Positions 36,272 through 50,000 of a DNA stretch of 64,000 nucleotides are shown in pieces (position 1 is the stretch's first letter; every line of letters starts with the position of its first letter). Under the pieces are notes generated by a model, which saw nothing but the letters and a program-made list of their open reading frames with translations, did no database searches and was not told the DNA's origin. Location of the stretch: NCBI RefSeq assembly GCF_910592395.1, contig NC_088309.1:6946501-7010500 (forward strand). Direction: 5' to 3'. The translations under genes and the position numbers were made by a program. Source of the stretch: Lineus longissimus. Taxonomy: Eukaryota > Nemertea > Pilidiophora > Heteronemertea > Lineidae.

Positions 36272-38105
36272 TATGATAACGTTTGTCAGATTTTCTTAAT
36301 ATGATTTTGTTGCTTTACCGCCTGGCAATCAATATTTGGTCATATTACATGTAGTTCTTGGCTTGTATGAAATTCTTACTATGTGACTAGTTTCCCATCT
36401 TGATATCCAAGGTTTAGAGATTTATTATAGGGAGTAAAAAACACGAGGGTCAGGATGATAAATTCCTTCCATTTGAGAAAGGAATAGACTCCTATAGTAT
36501 TCCATTTATGTTCTTAAGCAGGCCAACTGATGTCTAGCAACACATACTTTTGAGAATGAAATAAAGATTTGTCTTTATCAATTCTTGATACTGTACATAC
36601 CAGTTATATACCAATGCGTTCATCTGTACATAAAATACTTCAAATTATATTTTTTGTAAATCGCATTATATTGGGAGATGGTTCAATACTTTAGCAAGAG
36701 TAGCCAAGACTGTGTTTTAGAACCACTGATGTACTCGCAATAGGCTCTTGGTGAGCTTTAGAAAACATTGTCCATAGGATCTTGCAGAAATCTTGAATCA
36801 TTCTCATTCGTTTTTCCATTGAAAATATTCCATGTTAAATCCCAGATGAGGAGAGAGTCATCTGTTTGTTGTTAGTAACTGACGTTCATGTGTGACTGCC
36901 ATTGCATTGCGTAGGGAGATGAAATGCACCCAGATGTAATATTCAGGTTCCAGAAGCTCTTGCCAGGGAGGAGAACTATATTCCAGTGGTCCCCTGCAGC
37001 ACTTGTGGTGTCACCACTTGGCTTGCTATGTTTGCATGTAGCACACTCTTCAAGGAGGCCTCTGGCAGTCAATTCCTTTTCTCTCTTCCCAGAGTGAAAG
37101 CTTCTGAAATAAGTTTGTACATAGTTGTCAATTAAGTAAAACCATCAAGATGAACCCTTCTTCGCCGATGAGATCCCTGTTGTTTACACAGGCACAAAAG
37201 CTCAGACATTTTGGTCAGAATTGGCTAATGCATTGTTCCTTAAGGACCTGTAATTTCAGGTTAAAAAAGGCCTGTTTCAGGCTATTCAGGCTCTTCTAAT
37301 GTCACTCTTCATGATGGGGGGAGCAAAATCATTTTGTATTTCAGGCAAACGGTTTCACTGGATGGTTTTATTCGTTCTGTTCGTTCAATTCATTGATTTG
37401 TTATAATAGAGTTTGCTAAATATGCACAAGTTTTCTAATAAAATTCAGTTTGATTACATTTTTGGATTCTTTCTTTTTCACACGTTTGATGTGAGGAAAG
37501 CCTTCATCAAGAGATCAACCATTGGACAAAAGCTTCAGGAGGAGAGGGAAGATTCACACAGCATCTGGAGTACGTTTCCTTGAAATCCACTTTCATCAAA
37601 ATGACGAGTGCTCTGGTTATGACAGAGTTTAGTCATGGGGTGGAGTTCATTTTTCAAGGGTCGAGGACTATTACCAATATTCAAACACTAATTACACTCA
37701 TCTTTTTTCAGCTTTCATCATCATAATGTATTATAAGTGTTGTTTTTAAAAAACGATTTTAGGTTTGTTTAAATCTGCTTGCACAGTGCTTCCATAACAA
37801 TTGCTTCCAACTGAAGTTATATCAATAGCCAAACCTCAGGTTGGAATAGCTTCTGTTTACTGACTTCAGATTCTGTCTGAATGCCTTTAATTCAACGGCA
37901 AACTTTCAAACTGACATTGCAGGAATTTCATCAACACTACATTATTTCTCTCTTGGTTTGGAGAGAGCGTTTCACAAAGAGATATGTATCCGGGAGCATG
38001 GGTGTTCTCACTAAGATCTGGATAAGTTACAGTCGTGAACTTGTTATATGGAATGTCTCATACTGAATGATACCTACAGCATCCTCTTTTGTGCTTGTCT
38101 TACAG
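36272..38105 (+). other. 3' UTR of exon 13 and intron before exon 14
   Basis: It holds AATAAA at 36560-36565 and 37437-37442. Open frames here (for example 37881-38066) lack finger motifs, and no extra finger exon is present. Confidence 0.55.
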
Positions 38106-39163
38106 AGAAGAAGTTCCGTCCCAGGATGCGACGTAAAAGGAAACCGCACTACATAGTACACACAAATGCTGGAACGTTTGAGATCGTCCATACCGTGAAG
38201 GCATCTGGTGTCCATAAGAAAGCTGGAGGGGCGGTACGTCTGAGAGTTCGGCGAGCAGGACAAGAGAAACAGATGTTTACTTGTGAGATTTGCGGGAAGA
38301 CCTTATCCAGAAACAACATGGCGGCCCACTTGCGTATCCATCGACACGATTTTAAATTCTTCTGCGACGTCTGCCAGAAAGGTTTCTATACGAAGAAAGA
38401 TATGGGCGTGCATTATAGGATCCATACTGGTGAAAAACCCTATAGTTGTCACATCTGTTCTAAGGCATTCAGGCAGAAGTCCAAGGTCACTGAGCATATG
38501 TTGACCCACTCCCATGAGAAGAAACACATCTGTGAATATTGCAGTCAGAAGTTCGCCCGGCGATCAGATCTCAAGTGTCACATCCGGCTTCATACGGGAG
38601 AAAGGCCTTACGCCTGCGACCAATGTGGGAAGAAGTTTGCTCAGCCGGGAAATTATAGCGCTCATCTCCGCACACATTCGAAGCAGACGTTTGTTTGTGA
38701 GTATTGTGCGAAGTCATATGCCAGTTTGGGCGGCTTGAAGGAGCATTTGAGGGTTCATGGTGAGAAGAAGCACCAGACGCAGATGCATGGCCAGCAGGTG
38801 GTCCAGCAAATACAGGAAGAAGTGCAACCACATCAGATCGTGGAGATGGAGCTGCATAATCCACTCCTGCAGCCGCAGCATCAGCAGTTGGTGACGCAGC
38901 ACCAGGGGGTGCAGTACACGCTGGAACAGCAGCCAGGCAACACGTACACATTCCAACAGCAGCCCCAGGGGAGCCAAGGTATGCTCGTGACCCAGGACGG
39001 ACAGCCGATCATGTCACATGGTCAACCGACGGTCGTCTCTTTCCCACAAGATCAGCTGACGCAAAGTGTTGTAATCGACCAACAAGGCAACCAGCAGACG
39101 GTCCAGGGCCAGGTTGTACTCATAGAACAAGGAAATCAGCAGACGAGAATTGTCATGCAGTAA
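38106..39163 (+). CDS. Alternative terminal exon 14 (most distal): six zinc fingers, Gln-rich tail
   Basis: It begins after TTGTCTTACAG with AG, giving Lys-Lys-Lys-Phe, the only exon whose junction residue is not Asn or Ser. The predicted isoform is about 677 aa. A basic leader (RPRMRRKRKPHYIVHT) precedes six fingers at about 38278-38759. Fingers 4-5 (RRSDLKCH, QPGNYSAH) are the conserved pair with TGERPY. The tail of about 130 residues is Gln-rich. The next clear AATAAA is far downstream (41980-41985). Confidence 0.9.
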
Positions 39164-41592
39164 TGAGATAGTTGTTGGAATTATAACTCTTGAAAATTTA
39201 AGATATTACTACAACTCAATTTATATCATTAGCGATACGATATGCGTCGCTGACAAAACTTTCTCGTCTTTAAATGTATAACAAAGTACGGTAACATCTC
39301 CTTCAAACTTGACCTGTTGTAGAAATAGTAGAGGGCAGTTATATCCTCTCCTGCAGCGAGGCAGAAAGACATTTCAACTTTATATCATTGTAAATTCACC
39401 AGAGAAGAGTTGTTTGTGATGCCATAATCACAAGCTGTGTTCATCAGCTGTCGGAAAAATTTAATTCATTTTGTAAGTTCGGTCTTCAGAAAGAAGATGG
39501 CAGCACTGTGCATGCAGTTTGAGCAGATCTAAAGTTTTGGCTTGTCCATGTCGATGATCATCATTCAGTTTGACATTTTATATCGATACAACAGAAGGTT
39601 TTTTAAAAATTCCTTCCTCTCTTGTGTCCTATGTTCCTGGGTTTCTATGTTCTATGTTCCCACTATGCGATAAATGAACTCATTTGCAGTTTGTGAATAT
39701 GTATTCACTAAAAAATGACGGGTGATGTTGGGCCTTGGTTATACAGAGTAGGGAACTCTATATCAAATTTGGGTAAGGGTCAGGATGAGGGCCAGTCAGT
39801 GTATTAGAAGCAGGAATAATTGATTTGGTCAGGGTTAGGGATAGGGATACTGTTAGGGGTAAGGGTGTCTTCCCCCCCCCCTTTCTTTTGAGCCAGAAAT
39901 TTTGTTGAAAAGGGTTTTTGCAGATTCAGACTGAAATACACCCAGGGGAACATAGAATTCAGGGAATATTGGATCCAAGGAAGATAGAACCCAGGACACA
40001 TAGATATGCACCCCCAGTACAGGGAGGAGTCATGTCATGACCTATCAAATTTAGTGCAGTGTTTTAACTGATAGTATATTTCATTTATCTTTCATTTATC
40101 ATGGTTGAAACAGAGGTGTTTCTACCCAACTTCTTAAAGGAGCTGTAACCCCTCTGTCGATACCGAGCTTTGTAAATATGGCACATTTTTATGATATTTC
40201 ATTCTCACAGTGTCCAAGTGAATGAATGACCTGGTTCCTGGCTACAGTTAAGGAACTGCTGTGGAGTAGTGCCTCGGACTCCTGATGAGTGGTCAAGAAG
40301 TACCTGGCTGACCCCACAGTCAGCATGAGACTTAGGCAGGTCACTTTGTCTAAATTGCCTTCTTCCACCCAGGTGTAAGAATGAGTACCGGTCAGAGATG
40401 CTCATGTTGGAGCGCTGAATGAGCAGCTCATTTGAGTTCTACTGAAAGGTTTCATTGGTTGACACCTCCTACGCAGTTGATATCTGTCTGTTAACACGCA
40501 GCTTAAAAAAACATTTCAAGTGGTCTTGCCCAAACCTTTTCTTGAACAAATTTCATAGGTGTATAATGCACTCCATTTAAACCTGAATTGTATTCCTGAA
40601 CTAAGGTCAGTCATTTGGGCACTGTGATGTTTATCTTTGTAATTGTACGTTTTGATGCATTTAAATTGGTGTTGATTTGCAGGTGTAAGCGACTGGGAGA
40701 ATGCTGAAGAGTTTTTTACTGTTCGACTTTTGAATGTAGACGAATGAATATGCGAGTAGAAAATAATGTTAATGAAGAACGCATAGGGCAATGATTACTG
40801 ATGTGGTCATGTTAATACCAGCATTGAACTCAAAGCAGAGGGTTCAGTTTCAATTCTAAAATGCCTCCTTAGCAGTGAATACCAGTAATATTCATCACAA
40901 CCTCGGAAGATCTTTGTTGAGGTACTGTACCAGGACCCTGTGCCATCAGAACGAGGCCAACAGATTTTCTAGAGGTCAACTGATGTCATCATCCGTTAGT
41001 GAACTAAAAAAGAAGTCCGTTGTGTTTGAAAGACTGATACGAGGTAAATATTTTCTGCTTGTGACAAAAAAACTTGCCCATGTAGATAATGTTTATCATG
41101 CAGCATAGGACAACGAGGGGTTAATTATTTGCTGGGCTGATATTCTGTCGAACGGACAATTAGATTTGGAGCTAGGCCAGAAGTCCAGCAATGGTTATGC
41201 CACTTTTGTGTGATTATTTCTCAAGGTTATCAAGATTGACGTGACTATATGATAAGCAAGCTTGGGCCTATAATTCTGCAAAGCAGAAGACATGAACAAA
41301 ACAATAGTTTTTCTATTTTGTTGAACTTCAATACTGCTCTGTTTCTGTAATTAAAATCACTTATGGTGAGAACGAATTTGTACGCAATAAGAAATGAAAG
41401 GTTATGGCGAGAGAGAATGCTCCGGTTAGGGTGTGCATTTTCATGGAAAGCATTATTGTATTGTGCAAATATTGTATTCACTTCACCGCTGACCCTGATT
41501 TCCTGAGTCCTCACTTCAGAATCGTCAGGGAATTACAGGACAATATCAATGAGTTTTATTTTGCTGCATGACACTGGTACCTTGCAAGACTA

Positions 41593-41684
41593 CAGCAGAA
41601 CCTCTCTATTAAGGACCCCCCCCCCCCCTTAGAGAGGAGTCCTGATTAGAGAGGTCAAATTGAATGGAAACAGCCAATTGGGTT
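41593..41684. mobile_element. Truncated copy of the CAGTAGAACCTC MITE
   Basis: The start CAGCAGAACCTCTCTATTAA, preceded by TA, and the segment AGAGGTCAAATTGAATGGAA match the full element at 51635-51810. A poly(C) run interrupts it and the 3' half is missing. Confidence 0.65.
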
Positions 41685-43388
41685 GGGTTAACACTTTCCT
41701 GTTCTGTTGTACAACAGCCAAATATCGAACAAATTCTGTGTTAATTATGAATATGATGGATATTGGTGTATCACCTGTATGGGGTGACTTTGTAAAAAGA
41801 TACGAGAACTAGAATTAAGTTTCAAATACCCGTGAAGTGTTTGTTTGTTAACTTTCTTGCAAGCAGAGGTTTTTGTGTGAATTTGGCAGAATGGGAAACG
41901 ACCCTTGCTTCACCTGTTTTTATACATATTTCAACATTGCACATCATTAGTAATGAACTGTTGTATTATATAATTAAATAATAAAGATCTTGCCTATATT
42001 TGTGAACATCCTTGTTTCTTGGTCTTCTATCCATCACACAGAGACAAATTTATGGTCTTTGAAACACAGACAAGGATTTAGTCCCTTGACTCCCGTTGCA
42101 GAACTACCCATTCTGGATCTAGTGGTCTCTGCCCTTATTATTACTGGAAGGATGAATGAACAAAACATTATGCAGTCACAGTTGTGGACCATACTCTATT
42201 AAATGATGCATAATGTCAAAATCAATGAAGAGGAGACAACTGTCCATGGAAATGCAAGCCAAATTACAGTGGATCAATGTATAAAAATATGGACGATCTT
42301 GTAGCTGAACTATTTCAGCCAGATGAATTTGAAATAAGGGAGGTTAGTTTTTGTGCACATCTTCAAGGTCCTGGGAGGAGGCACCAAGGAAACTGCAACC
42401 AGGTGTGACAGGAAAACAGTGATCACCACAGCTAATGACTGATGGTCCTGCGAGAGAATATCTAATAATTGAACAAACTGCTGCAACAATCTTTATTCTT
42501 ATTAAAATATATATATTTATTCATCATGTTCACCTCCATGCAATCCAAATATACATACAATTACATTTCATTTATATCAAACATCCCAAATACAATCTCT
42601 CCTCAAATCTTATGATGTTTTTAAATTTAGTTTGTCACGTCATTTCTGAATCAGGTGATCTTATAACCTGAGTTTTTGACAATTACAAGTCAGTAATTAT
42701 CATGTCTGTGCAAGGCCATCTGAATATTATCAAGAATGTATAAGTGAACCTTGATAACTAAGACAGTCCACCAAAACCTTGGCTGATAATGAACAGTGAC
42801 GGTCAGCATACAATAGTATTGTTTTATTGTACTGGTTCTGAGATAGTTTTCAAGTCTAGCAAAACTAGTTCAAAAGTACAAATATTTGATAACCAACCAG
42901 TTTATACTCCAGATGTCTTGACAAAGCACTTTTTGAAATATCTTTAAGTTTAACCAGAGTGAGACCTTGGAAATTTAGTCCTTGTTCTTAAATGTCATTA
43001 CATTACCAAGTATAAAGTGCAAGTACTGGTAGGATAAGAAGATAAATGGTATTCAAATTGATAAAACTCTTTGACCTTTCTGAAAGACTAGCCTGAGGTG
43101 GATTTGGCATTGTGTCAATAGTATGTCTCCCAGTTCCCGAGACACTCTTGTCTAAAACTTTTATAACCAATCATAATACAGCAACATATTTGGTAAATAA
43201 ATAATGATGTGTACCGTTTGATCAATAAAATGGCAAACACAGTTAAGTTATCGAAATTGAGCAAATAATCAACGATGGTTTTTTGATAGGGAGATAACAA
43301 CATTACTCAAGTTTGGTACAAATGTCAACATGGCCCTAGTTTAACATGGTTTGACAGGTAGCACTGCTGTCTTCTCTATACACACCGA

Positions 43389-43474
43389 ACAACACCCAGT
43401 TTATTTCATGGTGACAACAACAATACCCTGTTTAATTCATGGGTACAAGAATACCTAGTCTATTTCATGGGTAC
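43389..43474. repeat. Three imperfect ~28-bp tandem repeats near the DMGDH 3' end
   Basis: Three successive segments carry variants of ACCCAGTTTATTTCATGG, ACCCTGTTTAATTCATGG and ACCTAGTCTATTTCATGG, each followed by a GTGACA/GTACA-type end. The first copy contains the candidate minus-strand poly(A) signal. Confidence 0.55.
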
Positions 43475-44004
43475 ACCTTAGTACTGAAGCGATCAAGCAA
43501 CAATTTTCTGTTTACCGGATACAAAATGAAATGTAACTTATTGACAATAAAATGAACAAAACTGAAGCTTAAAACATTGTCCTAAATATGTGTCATATCA
43601 AACTACATACATCTTTTACCACAACACATAGTATTCAATGTCTGATATCAACACTTGATTAACATATTTGAACAATGCATATCAGCTCAGTCACTTCAGT
43701 TGTAACAGGTACTTTTTGGATAAGATAACCCCTATCTAAACTGGTTCAAACCACTTGACAGGTGACTTTAAGTGGAACCAGAAAAGTTGTAACCATTAGG
43801 TCACGTTGTGTTATGCTTTGTATTAAATATCAAAAGTTCAACCCAGAGTCAAGGGTACACTAGAAAATGTTGTCTTTATCACTGAACAATTTTATCGAAA
43901 TTGATATTATCACAGACGCCTCTGAAGTTAAACAAATGTCGTGAAACTGTTTTTAAAAGACAAGCTTCGGCTTTGTTTCAGCCAGTTGAAAGTCTATGTC
44001 CGCA

Positions 44005-47000
44005 TTATTTGGCTTGTTTATTTCGGGCAGATTCAATTTGAACTGGTGCATCAGGCAGGACGGTAGCAAGTCTCTTGTTTCCTAGAAGTTCCACGTAAAC
44101 CTGGCACCCAGCCTGGGCAAGCTCGAGAGGAACATATGCCATGGCCAGACTTTCCTTGACTTGGTATCCATAGCCTCCTGAAGTGGTCATTCCCACAACC
44201 TGAAATTAGAACATAGTTCAACAATAATGTCAATTGTCATTGCTCTGAAATCAGAGAAATAAGTGAAAGAGACAAGCAATGCAATGCTATTTTAAAGCAG
44301 CCGTTCAACACCTGAAGCTCTACTCCAATGATCAGAAGGGAGTGCAGATGCAAAAAAAGAACTGAAGAAGTCTTAAGAGTTTGAACACTCCTAGTAAAGC
44401 AGTACCAACCTTATCTTGATACCAAACTGTTTCGTTTCCTTCAGGATCAACATCAGATATATCCACTTTCATCATCACTAACTTCTTCTCTAAACCTGTC
44501 GCCTTTATCTTCTGCAGAGCTTCTTTCCCGATGAAATTGGTTGGCTGCATAAAATAGAAAATTCTTAATATTCCTGCAGCAAGTGCTGCACAAACCACAT
44601 TACTGGTTTGATTTTAACTTTTTAGATGACCACGTGTTTACATGTGTCCTTGAGCAAGTCACCTAATCCTCCTTGTCAAGGAAACAGAAACGAAATGCAC
44701 TTACTTATTTTTCCCTCTGATACCTGTTTATTCAACAAATTCATCATAATGTATTGAGAAGAGGAGGCAATTCATTCAAGACCAACAACTTCATAAATAA
44801 TACCGACTTGATTGAACATACGAACCTCCCCAAAGTAAAAAGGAGGAGGCAGTCATAAGATTGATTAGAATACTAGCATTGCTCACCTTTTTCATTTTGA
44901 TGAAGAAATCCAAGCCAGCTTCAAATGGATTAAGATCTACTGTCATCTGAAACCCAAAGGGGCACAAATTAGGTCATATTTCATGACTCATGACCCTAAA
45001 GCTTCAGGCAGAAAATGCCAAAGATGGGCTAAATTTATCTTGATAAAGACCCAGAGGGTTAAGCGTTGTCATTTTATTTTCCTTCTCTGTGTTGAATGAG
45101 AGTTCCTCGCAGAGTGATGTCTGGTTCATGCACCTACAATGGCATTCATGTACGATGAGGTTTAGGGAATGGATACCAAACTGGAGGTATTGGTTGTCTC
45201 ACTAAACACACTCACAGGTGGAGCTAAATCGAGGCCAAAATCAAGCCGGCAACCAAGGTTTTCCGGCTCCACCCAAACAGTGTTAACCCCGATGAGGTGT
45301 TTTTCCTTAAGTTCAGATCATCAACTATGTGAGCATTTTTCACTTCTGCTCACCTCCGCTCCCCAGCCTCTGAAGCCCTTCTCTATCCTCATTGAATTCA
45401 AGGCATAAGTTCCAAAGTCGCCAATACCAAATTCTTGGCCGGCGTTCTCGAGGGCCTCATAGAGTTTCAACGTGTCGCTTGGTTTATGATACAATTCCCA
45501 ACCAAGTTCGCCTGAAAGTGATCATTATCATCATCATCATCATACGGTTTTAGCCACATGCAAACCTTACTCAAACTTGTGCACACGGTCACAGGAAGTT
45601 GGTGTTCTGAACTTGCTTGAAATTAGCAAAAGAAATCATACTGGTATGTGTTTTTGCAGACTTTAAACAAAACATTATTTTAAAACTAAAGTGGTAATTG
45701 ACGTGATAATACTTTGAAGCTTTAACACCTTTATGTTATTATATCCTGGAACTTGTCAAAGATTGAAAGTTCATAAAAGTCCTGATCATATAATCTTTAT
45801 GATAATTGATTAAATTCTTAATCGCAAAATACCATTATCAGGATTCCTTTTAGTTTTATCAAATGTTACCACAATGTCAAAAAGGTCACATCCTTTCTAC
45901 AAATCGAGGTTTGTGCAAATACATGCATAGACCAGACCAGTTTGGTTTTCTTTCAAGTTACAGTTGATAAGATACAAGACTTTGCTTTATCTTCTTGATA
46001 TGCTGTCCAGGCGGACATTACCTTGATATACCCAACAGATTTATTTGGTCATCATTGCTGCCAACTAGCAACCGCATGGACAAGCACAAATGCCTAGAAT
46101 GTAGAATTTTGACTACACTTACCAGTATATGATATCCTCATGGCATTCACACTAATTCCCGCTAGGTCAATACTTTTGGTGTTGAGAAATTTAAAAGCAC
46201 CGTTGCTCATATCTGCGGTGGTTAATTTTGATAGAATGTCCCTAGATTTTGGTCCAGCAATACCGAGGCAGGCCACATCCTCCGTCACATTGCTTATACT
46301 GACATCACAGTTCCATTCTGCTGCCTTTTCTTCCACCCATCTGAAAACAATTCAGTGAAATCTCCTTGACAGGATGATGGATTGTGCTTGAGTTCATCAC
46401 TTTGGGCAGAGTGTTTTTAGGCAGCTAATAATGATACTATCTAATATCTAATAATGCCAAAAACCACGTAAGGGATCATTGACACTTTACAGTAGAAGGG
46501 AATTAAAGCTCTTATAGCAACTAAATATAGGATTTTAAGATCTTTACAAAGATGCTGGCATTATCTCTCATACGTTGTGGAAATTGATTCCACAGCCTCA
46601 GGGTCAGTTAATGTCACCAAGCAACTCCTGGGTTGCATTTACAGTATACCATCAGAAGAGGAACTGAGACTTTGTTTACATTTTTCTTGACTGATAAATA
46701 CCTTATGTCGTGTTGTTCAGATCCAGAGCCTGTTATACAGAAGAAGTGGTCAGGAGCAATAGTGGTGACTGTCAGCTCTGCATACACTGTACCCCGGGTT
46801 GTCAGCATGTGACTTATATTAGTTTGTCCAACCTGAAGTTTGAAGAATTCATGTCACAAAAATGGCAATTTATTTATTTGTGAGAAATCAGAGACAGGCC
46901 GAGCTCAAATACTGTGGACCACCAAGTTTCCCGGAATGATATTGAATCGTAAAAATTAATAGTTTAATATATAACATGATTAGTTAATCGATCTTCATAT

Positions 47001-50000
47001 TGAAAATGACAATACCTTTGGCAGCTTGTTTGCAAGTAACTGATCCATCAGTTTGGCAGCATCCTTTCCTTTCACCTCAAACTTTCCAAACGGTGACAGA
47101 TCAATCAGACCAGCTCGTTCCAGCACCATATCGACCTCCCGACCAACTGGTTTGAACCAGTTTGTCCGTCTGAAGCTCGGTTTGTAACCACCTTCGTCTC
47201 CTGGTAGGACAAACCAGTTCGGCTGTTCCCATCCTGAAAGCGGTTAAAATTTAGTTGAAGATGGATGCAACCAATCCAAGATAAGATCCACAACAGACTA
47301 TCATCAATGTGTCCTTATACATAATTGAGATTATGCACGACTTCTCTATCAAGCAGTACAGATGTACAAGTTTGGCTGGTTCAGCCAGTGTCCTTGTAAA
47401 TTTCTTCACAACGACTGCACTTTGATATGAAAGAGAAGTCAAATGGAAGACTTACCAGTATGAAATCCCATCTCCGCGCCCTTTTCGAGGAGACGCTTGT
47501 ACACGCCACTGATTCGACTGGTCGGTCGGCCAGCCTCACGTTCCTCCTTTGGATACCCAAGTAAAGTATTCAGACCGTATGATTCACGGCATTTGGCAAA
47601 CACAAATTTCCTGCAAATTTATAGTGGAAATTTGTTCATTCATGTAACAATACCGGAGACACAAAAACTTAATCTCGGTCAAGTCTCTGTGACCATCTGG
47701 CATATTGAGTGGACAATAAGCATGTACATACTAGATGAGGGGAGGGCTGAGAAGGAACTATGTTGGAACAGTTACATTAAACCGCAACCTGCCTGTCTCT
47801 TCACCTGACTCTTTCTGATCTACCACAGATATGAAGCTTGTCATCATCCCCATCTTCTCTCTCTGTGGGGCGCTTTGGGATTCATCGGCAATACTGCAGC
47901 TTCTAATTGGTACATCCCAAAATAGGGGGTGGGTGATCATCCACGTAACACAACGATTAAAAGAGTCACTTACTGATCAGTCCATTTGCCGTATCTGTTG
48001 GGATCCAGTTCTACTAACTCATATGGCGGCTCTCCAGAAATTAACCAGTCAGCCATGTACTTCCCTACTCCACCAGCGTGAATTATACCATACCTGAAGC
48101 AACACGAATTTTTATGAAACGAATCCAACAGAATATATTACAATTTGTAATACATAACTAACAGGCTGTCTAGAAATTTGGGGATATTGTTTGAAGATTT
48201 TGGAATTTGATTTAAATTAAAGCCGACCGACAGCTGACTGAAAAGAAAATGAACCCGTAATTGTTCATCCTGTACACATTCCAGCTGATACCCAGGCCAC
48301 CAGCAAATGTCCACATCTACCTGTCTTACACCTTATCACTGCTTGGAGATAGAGACAGATCACTGACACAGGACCTGACTAGGATAGGGCAGGCTGCCCA
48401 GTCGATTAATGATACTGATGATGATGGCAAGGTGTTGTCACAAATCCTTACCCGAATCCAATCATGTTAAAATAATTCCTCGGTCCACGACAAGGGCCAA
48501 CCATCGGCAGGAGATCAGGAGTGTATGTGATAGGTCCAGAGACAACACTAGTTATCTCGGCTTTCTGAAGTAACGGCACCCTGTTCATGGCCATTTCTAG
48601 GTTATCGTTGATTCTGTCAAGATCTGGTTGGAAGAGCTCCATACCAAAACCTGGAAAAGACCAAAGTAGTGTTGCTCTGAAACAGTTCATTCCAAAATGC
48701 ATGCACATTCAAATCGAAATTTAAGTCTCAAGGGCTTCGAGCTCTGGTAGGGTACCAGTGATAACATTTTGATGTCCAACTGGACAAACCTGTTTGTCGA
48801 TGCCGATCATTTTACCAATTTCTCTTGCCCAGAAATTCAAAGTCCTAGTCTTCTTCCCTGTGATATCGATAAACATACCTTTTGGTGGGCCATTGATATA
48901 CCAATCTTCAACAAGTCTCATCTTATGGGCAGCTTCATAAGGGCCAAACAGAAGCCCCTTCTTTTCCATTCTGCAGTAGTAAGAGCCAGTCAGATCTCTA
49001 ATGACAGGGACTTCATTCTCAAGGGCCTCAACTTCTGGGAGCGAATTAGTGATGGCAAACTGATGGTCAACTGGGCAAAGAGGATGGTCGAGACCGATCA
49101 TTTTGCCGACTTCTCTTCCCCAGAAACCTGAAAAAATGATGGCAGTTCCTTGATTACCAAACTAAAGGTGGAGCTGAAGAAAGCAAAAGCAATTAAATTA
49201 GATTGAAGATGAGGACAGATTGCTTCATCAATTTCAAAATTTATCTTCAGGATACTTGGGCCAGGCTATTCAAAACAAATAAGGTCGCTCTTAACACTGG
49301 TGACTGGTGTTGAAAATGGCCATCCAGGAATGACACGATAATTATAATGATAGTGATGATGATTACAAAGACGATGTCATTTGATGATGAAGATGATGAT
49401 GATGAGATGATGGTACCTACCAGCGGCATTGACCAATTTCTTTGCCTTGAGTGTCCCTTGTGGTATGTCCACTTCCCATGTCCCGTTTTCTTGAGGACGC
49501 ATGCCAGTGACTGGGGCCTGCTGGTAAATTTCTGCCCCGTACATCCGTGCTCCAATGGCCAGTGCCATGGTCATTGAGTAGGGATCGATGTGACCGTCAC
49601 CAGGATTGAAGAGTCCACCCTCGATCTGAATAATGGAAGAAACTATCACAATAACTCACTTCCCTTCTTCATGCCATCCAAGGCCGACGAGCGACATCAT
49701 CCAAGATTTGTTTTTCGGGGTGTTTTTTTCCTAGACAGTTTCCGACCAAGGCTAGGGAGGCCAGTCTGCCTAGGATTTGAGAGATAATTTGGGTCCCAGA
49801 CCTTAAATCAAATGCGACAACAAATCTTTCAAAGAAAAAAAGCTTAAATCTTGATGAAAGAGGAGGAGTAATTCCTTACCCCATCCATATTGAGCAATGG
49901 GTGCATCTTTTCAATCTCTTCTGGTGTAACGATATACTGTGGAGCTTTATTCCAACCCTGCCTGGACATCTGATAGCGTAATTCATCCATCCGTTCGTTG

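Larger units (their letters stand above)
39164..44004. other. 3' flanks of the finger locus and of DMGDH (tail to tail)
   Basis: About 4.8 kb without a recognised gene lies between the two convergent genes. ATTAAA/AATAAA signals on the plus strand at 41973-41985 may end the exon 14 transcript. On the minus strand, AATAAA (complement of 43400-43405) could end DMGDH. A truncated MITE lies at 41593-41684 and a short tandem repeat at about 43389-43474. Short open frames do not resemble proteins. Confidence 0.5.

Noticed and set aside
8005-39163. Fourteen separate zinc-finger genes in a tandem cluster
   Set aside because: Several exons have no suitable ATG near their start, all share one acceptor phase, and no 5' coding exons occur between them. 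A single locus with alternative ends explains this better, though separate internal promoters cannot be excluded.
48721-49101. A single long DMGDH exon that reads through into the second FWARE copy
   Set aside because: The donor gtatgt at 48873-48878 and the joining phase to exon 7 (PPK-GFGMELF) restore the conserved protein; read-through ends at a stop after the repeated segment.
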